Positions 49,001-56,714 of a stretch of 64,000 nt of DNA are shown here, piece after piece (the first letter of the stretch is position 1; each line of letters starts with the position of its first letter). A program made the position numbers and the translations under genes. The DNA is from Dendrophyllia cribrosa (Eukaryota > Cnidaria > Anthozoa > Scleractinia > Dendrophylliidae), in NCBI GenBank assembly GCA_024195265.1, contig JAJLRJ010000009.1, positions 8,415,291-8,479,290 on the forward strand. Reading direction: 5' to 3'. The notes beneath the pieces were generated by a model that saw nothing but the letters and a program-made list of their open reading frames with translations, made no database searches and was not told the origin of the DNA.

Positions 49001-52000
49001 TATACTTACAGATTTTCTGGTTCCTCCACGTTTGGCAAGTTGAGTTTGGTAAGACGAGGAAAGTCCATTTCACCATCTTCCAAAACTTTCCATTCTTCAC
49101 GCACTGCTACTGAAGGGGCTCTTTTATGAATGTTCTGATAGGATACAGATTGGCAGAGAAACAATACATACTGTCAGTAAGAGCTGTGATTCACACTATA
49201 GTTAACACAAGTGCTGATTAATATACACCTGATTGTTGGGTTAACAGTATAAGCCATGATTGATACAACCAAATGGTTTTCTGGGAAACGGAAAAAAATT
49301 CTTGTGCTCTTAGATAACTTGCACTTTATTATAACAAAGTACACATATGCCCAAAATCATTCTCTGAAAAACATTAACATGTAGGAAGGAATAGATCTTA
49401 AAGATTAATCAAGTCTTGTTCCCAAAATTCCAATGTGTCGTATGCTTTATGCTTTTTTCCCGACAACTTATCTTCAATTAGATGTACATTGTATACAGAC
49501 CATTTCAACATTAATTTGAGTTCGGGCTACTTTTAAAAATATATACATGTATGTACCAGTACATTATTTTACAGTAAATTACTTACAAGTGCTTTATGTT
49601 ACAATGTAAATCACCAAAAAATAATAAAGTAACCAATAAATATTATACCTTATTATACCTACAATGTTTATACTTTCTTAAAAAATTTAAAGCACTCACA
49701 ATAGGCTTCCTATCATGCCATTGGCCACGGCCATAATTTCGCTGCATCTTTCGAGAGAACTTCTGACGGTTTTGGTTCTTTGACAAACTTTGCATCCCTC
49801 CAGCAGGATACCGTTGGTTCCGTTGGTCTCTTCTTACATTCCTCTAAACAAAATCAGAAAACACAACAAGTTTACATTTTTTTGTCTTTGATACATGTTT
49901 TGATACATATTTACCCCTGCCCCAATATACAGTGTAGTCAGTGTGCACTAGTAGAGTGATTTGAAACAAAAGTGGTCCTGCGCCATCATTTTTTGTTTTC
50001 CGATACATGTATAAATAAATTATCTTTTGGGGGTTTTTGAAAATAACACTAATCAAAAGGCTCCTAAGAGCCAACCTGTGAATAAGAAATGCTAATGCGT
50101 AACGCAATATTGTGGTATGCTTACATGTATGTTTTCACACTGACACAGTTAAATTTTTTTAGAATTAAACGTAAGGATTTTTGACAAACGTAAAAAAAAA
50201 AAGTACAACACTTTCATAATGTCCAGTCTGAAAATAAAAAAAGAAGGTCCTGAACGTGACCTGAACGTGACTTGAACTTGCGCCTCCCGACCGCCATTCC
50301 GGGGACAAAGCCAAAACCTCAAACCACATGACTATCGTGGAACACATACTTAATTAAGACTAAATTTTATTATTTCAAGGTAGATATGCATCAAAACGTG
50401 TGCCTTGGTTGAAAAATCCTTTTAGATTGAATTTAATGTTGCATTAAAGACTCCAAATGCAAAACATCTTTAAGCTTATTGTTGTTTATATTTGTTTATA
50501 ACAAATTAGTTATTGTTATCACTGGATTCACCTTGTTCTTGTTGCAAAATGCATTCGTAACAAAGCATTATGTCACTAAGTTTACAGCTGATGGAAGGAG
50601 TGAGTGAGTGAATTAGCCACCATTACCGATAACCCATTCATTATGCTTGCGCGTATTCGCGGGTTAAAAATGGTAACATACGCTGTACGTACATGTACAT
50701 GTAGACCCTTTAAAACCAGAAATCTATTGAAATGTCTTAAAATTCATTCTTCTTCTTCTGAGTTAAACATTAACTTACCTGTCCAAATCTGTTTCTGTTC
50801 CTCTGGTAAAGAGGACGCTGAGGACGGGAAGTGTCAACCAGTTGAAAAGATGATTCATCCTCCTCATGGTAATATGAAAACATTTGGCTTCCTGTTCCAA
50901 ACTGTGACTGGTACTTATCTATAATGAAATTTAAGTAACAATGCGTGTAAGAACTAGGCAATCCTCTATTGTTCTGCGACATTTTGCTTTCCCCACATAA
51001 GACTGTTTAGATCTTCTTACTGAGAATACATCAGCCAATGAACAACATGTTTTCCAATAAAATATACTGAAACTTTATTTTAAAGCAATGTCTTTTTGTG
51101 TTACAAGATTTTATCCAATAATATTGAGACTCCAAAACAACGTCATCAGTATGGAATTTGTCAGGGTGAATGACATGGAAAATATGGAAGTTTTAAGGCA
51201 GCATGTCTTTGTAAACGAGAAGTTGATACTTACTCATATATCTGCGATCTTGATACGTGCCACCAGTCCAATCAGATACCTGGAAATTTGGGATAAACTC
51301 ACACTTAGCCATTCATAACCTCATGTCCAGTGACGTGCCTTTTGGTAGAATTGAAATTCGGAAAAAAAAAACAGCTTCCGTGCTTTTCAAAATCATAAAT
51401 ACTCATGCGCGTAGCGGCATGAGTTATAAAATGGGCTTCGTTTTTCTTTTTATTATTATTTTTTTTTGTGTCACGATTTTGCATGCAAATTTATTCACGC
51501 ATATTTTAAATTGTGTATTTCCGGTTCACAGCTTTGCTTTTTACACTTCCGGTTTAGTGACTTCCGGCTACTCTCACTTCCGGCAAAACATCGTTACTGA
51601 AGTGTCACGACAGCGTCTCCTACAACCCTACTCACATCAGTAATGTTCACGTCAGGTATATATTATCTTCACAACAATGACTGGCTTCATTGTGGTACAG
51701 CCTTCATTTATAAAACATTCAATAGTAACGTGGTTTGCAGGTACGATGACTGAATTCTCCATGTCGGACGTCTTCTTATCTTGTTTAAATTTTTAAAATT
51801 TAAATTGCTTCTTTTCTTATGGTACATTGAAGTATAAAACAAATGTTTGATACGCATGCGCATGACAAACATTTTCCGTCATTTGGTCTTATTGGCGTAT
51901 AAGTCAGTCCTGTATTTCTCCCACAGAGGTGAACGTTGCTTTTATACACAGCATACAACTTGAAGCCGAATTTGTCGCGATTCTGAAAAAACTAAGAGCT

Positions 52001-54135
52001 ATTTTTAATCAGAGTTCTTCCGAGGCAAAAATGTCAAACATTGATCTCTCGCACTCGCAATTTATTTCCCGTTTTACTGCCGATTCTTTGTAATGTCTGT
52101 ATCGGAGCAGTCCTCGCTGCCTGTGGTGAGTAATTTCAAGACTTTTTTCAAGAAAGAACAATAGAAACACATGGCAAAACAGCGTCGTTACTTCAGCCCA
52201 TCAGATTTAATAAAACATCTGGACTTTGGGACTGGACTTCTGTGGATTATGGACTAGGGAATGCGTGTCATATTAATGTAGATTTTTACTGACTTTATTG
52301 CTTTTTGTGGTTACTAGGTTACTAGTAACTACTATGCTGTCACCTGTGTAAGTAAGTCCGACTTTCCGAAGCGCGAAGTTGTGCCAAGTTCACCCGATTG
52401 CTGTACGATGAGACAGTTCTGATAGCTTCGGATTAGACGACTCGATTGTCAAGGCAGTTCTGTTTGTACGTGCGCGCTTTGGATTCGTGGAAAAGGTAAA
52501 CGGAGCTTTCTCGTTATTTTTACTGCTTTACCAAGCACAGCTTTCACCAAATGTGGCCAAGTATTGTTTTCAAATATTATTTTAGGTATTTTCGTGGTTT
52601 GGAAAAGGGTTTTAGTGAAAAATCGAGCTGTGAATCGAAGTGTTTGTTAGCAGACCATGAGCTATCCGAACTCATGATTCAAACGCCGCCAGCATTTCAT
52701 TTCTGTATCTTTGACCATTCAGAACTGTTTTTTTTTATTAGCGAAAGCATTATTATACGAATTATTTTTCCGGATAAGATTGGCATTCTATTACACAGGA
52801 AAAGTCGGCGATTTTAGAAAGTATAATAAAAATAGGTTGCTGAATTGAATTATTTTGTGATGTTTATTATATTTTCGCAGACGCTAGCCGGTTCCTCGCA
52901 GTAATTAGGATACAATATATCGCCAAGACTTCCAGAAGCAGAAAATCACTGAATTCTGAAAAGTGTTTGACTCTTTTAATCAAAGGAAAGACATTTTCAT
53001 TCAAGGAAATATGAGTTTCATTCAAAAGTTTTGACCTTTTATAGAAAATATATTTTAGATTCAGTGATTATAAAAACAGCTTGATATCAAATTTCATTTG
53101 ACATAAAATTTGCACAAAGCAAAATTGTGTATTTGCGACAACACTTTGAAGAAACTGTGAAGCTTGGAAAAAACTTATTACAGATGGCAAAATCAAAGCA
53201 TTTTTTTAAAGAACCAGCTTTAAGTTATGGAAACTTTTCATTTCGATTTGGTCTTAAAATCACGGAAAGATTTTAGTGAATGCGTCACGCAACGTCTATT
53301 TACAAAATGTTTGACCAATTCATAGCAATTCTCACCAAAGATTTGAAATCTTTAAAAAAATCCCGGATCTCCTGAATGCGATTTCCTGTTTATTTAGGGC
53401 CTACAAAAAGTTAATGGCCATCCGGGCAGGAGGGGGTATCTGGGTTAAAAATCAAGGTGCGAGGGTTGGTCGGCCTGGCCGGGAAATCCGGGCGGGGGAG
53501 GGGTAAAAAAATATTGCATCCGTCGGGGGGGGGGGGATTTTTTCTGGAATAACCCATTTTACACTGGTTGCATGCGATTAAGTAACACAGGAAAACTAAA
53601 TCTTTATATTGATTATCAAATTTCTTTTTACAGCATGTCATCTACTGCCTATTTTTTTAAGTAGTCTTTTCAAATGTAACAGAAATAATTCACAGCTTGG
53701 AAAGTTATAGACGAGTGTGGATTTGATCGGAATCAATAAATTAAATATTAAAAGCGAGCACAGAAAAATTGGTAACTTCAATCGCGCGTCTTAGAGTCTC
53801 TTGCGCATGAGTATAGGCTAAGTGTAGCCTCTTGTTTAAAAAAGATACGCGACGTTGAATTTTAAGTTCTTAGTATAAAGTAACACTTGATTATTTTGAA
53901 ATGTTAAAAGTAACTTGATTCCGGTTATCAGAGCGAGACCAAAAGGACAGAAAACCGACGTGGCATTTTAAAAACTCTAAAACGTAAATAATAACCGTTT
54001 TACCTTGCCCAGACGATCTCCTTTAGAAAATGGCTGATATGGTATATCTTTGAACGCAGTTGGAATGGCACAAGGGCCCCAACCATCCGGATTATCTTCT
54101 ATAACCGGCGGAATAAAAGGCGCCTTCCCCGCCAT
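22750..54135 (-). CDS. EIF3D: Translation initiation factor eIF3 subunit d, 14 exons, 551 aa
   Basis: Subunit of the eIF3 complex in cytoplasmic translation initiation; eIF3d also carries a cap-binding fold used for selected mRNAs (known). Exons in transcript order: 54135-54004, 51279-51234, 50918-50779, 49843-49700, 49134-49010, 48142-48010, 45690-45595, 42142-42094, 39955-39742, 38205-38076, 26539-26400, 24453-24261, 23324-23231, 22769-22750. They total 1656 nt, every junction is in phase and all introns are GT-AG. Residues read [11 protein letters not shown] (14-24) and [13 protein letters not shown] (32-44). Later exons give [59 protein letters not shown] and [15 protein letters not shown], all in the order of human EIF3D (548 aa). 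The tail is acidic (about 528-544). Intron 10 is 11.5 kb and holds a PLE-derived array. The last exon is the least certain. Confidence 0.95.
23219..23225 (-). terminator. Alternative EIF3D stop and poly(A) hexamer
   Basis: If exon 13 is not spliced onward, the frame continues GGT GAA TAA, with the stop at 23225-23223. An AATAAA hexamer overlaps it at 23224-23219. This would give a 547-aa isoform ending GE instead of DGEEKS. Confidence 0.5.
23440..23580 (+). repeat. SINE-like fragment with a tRNA-type B box
   Basis: gggttcgaatcccatc at about 23458 is a T-arm-like B box and is followed by ccagggacaacgatcagtag. No intact A box or cloverleaf is present, so it is a SINE remnant and not a tRNA gene. 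It lies in EIF3D intron 12. Confidence 0.45.
23603..23793. repeat. TIR element with ggtgcgat ends
   Basis: ggtgcgataagtgc at the left and its inverted form at the right enclose longer arms (attaggggtaa, attcctattcc, ttaaccctaac, all inverted). The same tctccgattta phrase recurs at 29150-29400. It lies in EIF3D intron 12. Confidence 0.7.
23849..23994. repeat. TIR element with gcagtctcttatttt ends
   Basis: Arms 23849-23885 and 23958-23994 are inverted copies with few differences, ending in gagcgcgc at the inside. It is a 146-bp MITE in EIF3D intron 12. Confidence 0.8.
24850..26260. mobile_element. TIR element carrying two nested TTAA-flanked elements
   Basis: An outer element has inverted arms of about 140 bp: 25566-25710 matches inverted 26120-26255 (aattagatgac, tttacaaaatgctaa). 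Two inner elements are each bordered by TTAA: 24876-25561 (agtgccactatga / tcatagtggcact) and 25830-26053 (agggatagtatcacg / cgtgatactatccct). The first splits the outer left arm, since the ataacccTTAAat border recurs uninterrupted at the right arm. TTAA targets are typical of piggyBac-type insertion (known). It lies in EIF3D intron 11. Confidence 0.75.
26560..27490. repeat. Dispersed repeat, copy 3, in EIF3D intron 10
   Basis: The left part (26565-26720) matches copies at 2310 and 15325. The right end reads gaaccaccttaa, which with aaggtgg-type phrases elsewhere suggests an old repeat boundary. It begins about 20 bp upstream of EIF3D exon 11 in transcript terms. The open frames here are not conserved. 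Confidence 0.45.
27575..28225. repeat. Intronic segmental duplicate, copy A
   Basis: This stretch is similar throughout to 40727-41712: gcttcaaaaatct, atggtcttagta, cagttgttaatg, gttgattgac, aatggccaggcca, then cagctggcaaatgacccagg to tgagtagcttttgagga. A partial third copy of the last part is at 38680-38806. Copy A lacks the hAT insertion found in the other copy. Confidence 0.8.
29150..29420 (+). repeat. Low-complexity cttccgatt repeats
   Basis: Irregular repeats of ttccgatt, tacgatt and ttattctccgatt. There is no coding meaning. It shares the ctccgattta phrase with the TIR element at 23603-23793. Confidence 0.6.
29541..29740 (+). repeat. 50-bp tandem repeat, four copies
   Basis: atattcatgtgtagcgcgct recurs at 29541, 29591, 29641 and 29691, exactly 50 bp apart with few differences. 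It is a minisatellite in EIF3D intron 10, just left of the PLE-derived block. Confidence 0.9.
30054..30377 (+). pseudogene. Penelope-like GIY-YIG fragment in the left end of the block
   Basis: The open frame from 30054 reads [17 protein letters not shown], the GIY-YIG start, then [33 protein letters not shown] and EGINRRNER before the stop at 30377. This is the C-terminal endonuclease domain of a Penelope-like element. It has no reverse transcriptase upstream, so it is a fragment. The segment just after RERF looks disrupted (tandem gtgaacgc), losing the usual EH. Confidence 0.75.
31670..31880 (+). repeat. 45-bp minisatellite, short array (about 5 copies)
   Basis: Repeats of ctccatgactggcatcacaa followed by a G-rich spacer agtgtcctgggggg. 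The same unit has about 2 copies at 33455-33520 and about 15 at 35100-35760. It sits at the same place in successive long units of the block. Confidence 0.85.
35100..35760 (+). repeat. 45-bp minisatellite, expanded array (about 15 copies)
   Basis: The same ctccatgactggcatcacaa unit as at 31670, expanded in this long unit, with a G tract of about 18 at 35357-35376. Copy number differs strongly between otherwise similar long units, which points to slippage after duplication. Confidence 0.85.
36329..36448. mobile_element. Perfect foldback hairpin inserted in one tandem unit
   Basis: Arms 36330-36382 and 36395-36447 are exact inverted copies of 53 bp. The other units read ttccctcagtcgtgag uninterrupted (for example 34087). 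Here the hairpin splits that phrase with ctca repeated on both sides. It is thus a direct insertion with a 3-4 bp target duplication, younger than the unit duplications. Confidence 0.9.
37545..37770 (-). repeat. Inverted right end of the PLE-derived block
   Basis: The minus strand repeats the left end of the block (cggcaggggtaatttgccg, ctgtaattctagtaacctca, accaaacgcacgattcgtga) but stops after acaagggacaaac. Only the beginning of the GIY-YIG region is present. Confidence 0.8.
38680..38806 (+). repeat. Partial third copy of the intronic duplicate
   Basis: tctagattatacatcacacc to gggtagcttttgaggactg matches 28090-28220 and 41575-41700. It directly precedes the 13-bp minisatellite. Confidence 0.8.
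38893..39536 (+). repeat. 13-bp minisatellite (gaccaaaggggca), about 50 copies
   Basis: Tandem repeats of gaccaaaggg(g/a)ca with 12-14 bp variants. Because 13 is not a multiple of 3 and the unit has no stops, several frames on both strands stay open and repeat every 13 residues ([13 protein letters not shown]). It lies in EIF3D intron 9, so these are not genes. Confidence 0.95.
40185..40565. mobile_element. TTAA-flanked MITE (piggyBac-type)
   Basis: TTAA, then aggggaagtatcaca, with the inverse tgtgatacttccct then TTAA at the right. It is 373 bp between the TTAA borders and non-coding. Its ends resemble those of 25826-26057. It lies in EIF3D intron 8. Confidence 0.85.
40727..41712. repeat. 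Intronic segmental duplicate, copy B, split by a hAT element
   Basis: Similar to 27575-28225 along its length, but interrupted at cagttgttaat by the hAT element at 40929-41458. Copy B lies in EIF3D intron 8, copy A in intron 10. Confidence 0.8.
40929..41458. mobile_element. Non-autonomous hAT element, 8-bp TSD
   Basis: Ends taggggtgtaacgatt and aatcgttacaccacta are inverted repeats. The exact 8-bp duplication ttgttaat lies at 40921-40928 and 41459-41466. The empty site is seen in the paralogous copy at about 27800 (gttgttaatgtttt). The 530-bp core has no transposase. Confidence 0.92.
42497..42720. repeat. Dispersed repeat caggggtttcaataaaatt, copy 1
   Basis: caggggtttcaataaaatta to gaattcgcc..gcttcta matches 44994-45234 in direct orientation, with indels. 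The shared phrases include gcattctgggcatc and cgaaaagtaggcggcaataa. Both copies are in EIF3D intron 7. Confidence 0.75.
42832..44719. mobile_element. 1.9-kb TTAA-flanked element, non-coding
   Basis: TTAA then agtgcctatgaaatga at the left. The right end has the inverse tttcataggcact followed by TCAA, a decayed TTAA. It is longer than the other TTAA elements here but no transposase frame is visible. It contains one exon-like stretch (43155-43214) that I do not trust. It lies in EIF3D intron 7. Confidence 0.7.
44994..45234. repeat. Dispersed repeat caggggtttcaataaaatt, copy 2
   Basis: Direct copy of 42497-42720 with an extra segment (about 45070-45110, ctatgggggtgtgggggcat). Confidence 0.75.
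45981..46559. mobile_element. TIR element with 6-bp duplication ctatta
   Basis: Ends cagggcttctgatattacgc and its exact inverse, flanked by ctatta at 45975-45980 and 46560-46565. The core is full of tcgcataat phrases. It is 579 bp, non-coding and hAT-like by its CAGGG end, but the class is uncertain. It lies in EIF3D intron 6. Confidence 0.8.
46566..46930. repeat. Two direct copies of an about 160-bp unit
   Basis: attcttcataatt, gaataatattccat, attaaagactgaatt and atcaagat..agaattt appear in order at 46567-46690 and again at 46780-46910. It is a diverged tandem duplicate next to the TIR element. Confidence 0.6.
47855..47995. repeat. Foldback MITE, cttattgactgagt ends
   Basis: cttattgactgagt at 47855 and actcagtcaataag ending at 47995. 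Inner arms gggccggacgggaaaatatt / aatattttcccgtccggccc are also inverted. It lies 15 bp from EIF3D exon 6, on the intron 6 side, just past the donor. Confidence 0.85.
48210..48460 (-). mobile_element. DeuSINE-like SINE, near full length
   Basis: On the minus strand it starts tgtggaggcagggcag, with a tRNA-like head (gtcagtggtttgagcctgg as a B box), then gacaagaaactttgctcc, ccacccaggtgtataa, gctggggggtaac, gcatcccatcc and gtcgcttcatgctacag at the 3' end. The central phrases resemble the conserved core of DeuSINE-like elements of invertebrates (from memory). It lies in EIF3D intron 5. Confidence 0.65.
50265..50345 (-). repeat. tRNA-like SINE remnant
   Basis: The minus strand has a possible A box (tagtcatgtggtttgagg) and B box (caagttcaagtcac) but no proper cloverleaf. 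It is a remnant in EIF3D intron 3. Confidence 0.4.
51280..54003. other. EIF3D intron 1, no recognised elements
   Basis: This 2.7-kb intron is AT-rich with a few G-rich stretches (53400-53540, with a G tract near 53526). I saw no inverted ends or coding similarity. A start-like ATG followed by a good donor at about 52093-52126 was considered and rejected. Confidence 0.6.
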
Positions 54136-54337
54136 GTTGGATTTTTAGAATCACGTGGAAAAGATTTTTCCCTCAATTTTACATGACGGATCATATTGTA
54201 CTGCACGCAATCCGCTGAGCACTAGTAACTACTGGAAGGTGAGGGGGGAGGGGGAAAGGGGAAAGGTTTGGGGATAAGAGCGAATCTGTGGGCAACCGTA
54301 TCATTTCTTGTCCCAATGCATAAACTCGAGTATGATA

Positions 54338-54800
54338 TACCGTAAATCCTCGAATTAGCGCCTCCCCAATAAGCGCCCCCTTCGAATAAGGGCCCCTTTT
54401 ATCAGCCAAATTTTGAAATAAGCACCTCCCCTCGAGTAAGCGTCCCCCTCTTTTTTTGAGACAACAAAGGTTGAGTACAGTGTTGATCATGTTTAATCAC
54501 TCGTGCGGCATTTTTTACAATCGTTGGTGCTATTGTTCAATTGATACCTAATACGTTAGTACGTAATACGTTAGTACAGTACACTACCACTAAAGTGGTA
54601 CGAACAGGTTTGTCACAGTACATGTTTCAGTTTGTGAACTTCTATATGAACAACTTTGTATTTTAACGTTCAAATCATACGATGAAATTGAATAATTAAG
54701 TAAGCGCTTCCCCTCGAATAAGCGCCCCCCTCGAAAAGGCGCCCCTCCTTATCCCAAATTTGAAATAAGCGCCCGGCCGCTAATTCGAGGATTTACGGTA
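54338..54800. mobile_element. MITE with taccgtaaatcctcgaatta ends
   Basis: taccgtaaatcctcgaattag at the left and its inverse at the right. The inside is rich in aataagcgcccc phrases in both orientations. It is 463 bp, about 200 bp upstream of the EIF3D start codon, so it may lie in or near the promoter. Confidence 0.85.
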
Positions 54801-55160
54801 ATCAAGGTTTCGAAACCACGGCACTAACTTCGCACGGTCACGATATTTATAAGAACGTTGGACCGCCTGAGTCATGAAAAGATTCTTGATCAGCAACTGA
54901 AACGAGAAACTCGAAAAACAGAAATAAATAGAAGCTGTCTGGCCAGTAACGTAAATTTTGTTAGAGTAATATTTACGATCTTTGCGTTGTACTCGTCAGC
55001 TTCCGTTTCCTTGAGAATTTAAAAAGAATACGAGAACACCTCTCTCTATATTTTAGAAGACCTCGGGTAATGGTCAGAAATTATTACTTGCTTCGTATAA
55101 ATAGCACCGGCCTGGGCACAGTGGCCTGGGCGTTTCGAACCCGCAAACAAACAAACAGAG

Positions 55161-55330
55161 GAATGAGGTTAGTTTCTAGAGAAACTGTGGTGCTGCGTCG
55201 GTGGGGGGATGAAACACGAGAATTTAGTTTTATCGACTGAGTCGATAAGGTAAATTGACCACCGTAAAAAGATTCAAATAGCTGACGTTTCGAGCGCTAG
55301 CCCTTCGTCGGAGCGAATCAAGGAATTGTG
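55161..55330 (-). mobile_element. PLE-derived fragment with hammerhead-like motif
   Basis: gaatgaggttagtttct to accgtaaaaagattcaaa matches the insertion at 62009-62176. On the minus strand a hammerhead-like motif comes first, then about 110 bp leading to the ..cctcattc end that abuts the target duplication in the other copy. This fixes the sense strand as minus. Confidence 0.65.
55271..55319 (-). ncRNA. Hammerhead-like motif with core substitution
   Basis: Minus strand: gattc and gct (stem I 5' side), CCGACGA in place of CUGANGA, helix II GGGC-TAGC-GCTC, GAAAC-GTC, then agc and gaatc (stem I 3' side). Stem I pairs in two blocks, but the invariant U4 is C, so this copy should be inactive. Confidence 0.5.
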
Positions 55331-55921
55331 GGTAGTGTGTGGTTTTATATTGTGAGCGGTGGAGCTACGCTATTGGTGGAAATTTGGTGACGTGAAAAAC
55401 AAATGTAAATTAGTTGAATGAAAAGCGTTCGTTGATTCCGTGGGCCTTCGAATAGGGGCCTGGGGGTGATGAACAGAACGGATCGATCATTTTTTCGATT
55501 TTTTTTTGTTCCAGTAAACATGAAAACTCAAACAATCTGGAATACCTAATCTAAAACTGGATTGCCGGAGAAAGAACGCTACCGATTTGCATGTGAAAAG
55601 AGCCTCGATTGCACGCTACAATCACGGACGGAATAAAAAGAGAAATGAGACTTTCCCTCCTCCCGATTCAATAAAATGGGGGAAGGGGATTCCTACGAAT
55701 ATGGAGCCTAATGAAGAGTGACATTTCAACCCATACCCTCCCCCGCATCCCCCCCCCCCCCCCCTCCCCACACACACACACCCCAAAACTATGTTTATCT
55801 TATGTCTCCTCGTGTCACTTAGGTCAAGTGGTACGAAGTCTACAAAGAAAATCAGTTAGGAAAATTCCTGTGTTGACGAGACACTGAAAGGCCAAGTTTT
55901 GGAGTGTTTAGGAATGTTTTG

Positions 55922-56714
55922 ATGGCCGGCTCCAAGGTAATTCTCAGTATTCTTCTCAGTATTCTTCTCAGTATCCTTGACACGACAGAGGTTCCACCTG
56001 TCCTGCATCAGTATATGCGTGCTGCTCCAGAATGATTTTGAAACAATGAAGGAATAACTATAATGACAGATTAGGTGACAGAAAATTGGTAGGTTTTGTC
56101 AGAATTGACCTACGGTCAGAGCAACTGATTGATTAATTTCAGTAGTTTTATTGTATTGTATTGTTGTTTACTTTTTATTTTTTCATAACAAGTTTCTGGT
56201 AGTTTCTTGTTGTTAACTTATATCGACGTTTTTAACTTTACTTTAATTGCTCTTAGGACTGCTTGATACCGCGCGCCTTGCACAGCGTTTAGGTTTTGAA
56301 TAGCAAACAAATACAACTTAATCCCACATTGGGTAACGACATGCCAAACAGATGAAAGCGTGTCTGGACGCAGATAGAACAGTCTTTGTATCAGTTACAG
56401 TCCGTTCAGAATCACAAAACACTTAGGCTACAACTGGGATAAACGTTCTGTTAGCATAAGTAAAGGAACGTATAAAGGTGAGACCAAAAGTAATTACTGT
56501 ATATTAATTGCGTAACTTCGGTCAAAAAGTGTCCAAAGAGACTGCTATGTGTGCTGTTCTTAGCTGATAGAATAATGATAAGATAAACCATCAACAAGCC
56601 CAAAGTTTTATTTATTACTATTATTTTGCAGCCGAACTATCAGAATTATGTGTACCATGATTTAACTTTCCGCGATGGAGTGATATGTGCGGTCTTCGTC
56701 AGTCTCATAATTTG
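55922..56714 (+). CDS. Proposed FMO exons 1-2 (N-terminal extension)
   Basis: Exon 1 (55922-55936) encodes MAGSK and ends at AAG|gtaatt. Exon 2 (56632-56714) follows ttattttgcag, is open for 27 codons (PNYQNYVYHDLTFRDG, then a hydrophobic stretch) and ends TG|gtaagt. The remaining base in exon 3 (T at 57953) completes a Cys codon and continues the open frame through to the FMO domain without a stop. Phases 0 and 2 both fit. Exon 1 is tiny and is the less certain of the two. Confidence 0.55.

Larger units (their letters stand above)
54136..55921. other. Divergent promoter region between EIF3D and FMO
   Basis: The 1.8-kb space between the EIF3D start (minus) and the first proposed FMO exon (plus). 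It holds a TIR element (54338-54800), a PLE fragment (55161-55330) and a C/CA-rich stretch (55745-55785). No TATA box was recognised. Confidence 0.6.

Noticed and set aside
52093..52126. Plus-strand ATG with ten codons followed by gtgagt in EIF3D intron 1
   Set aside because: Too short, no downstream partner exon recognised, and no similarity.
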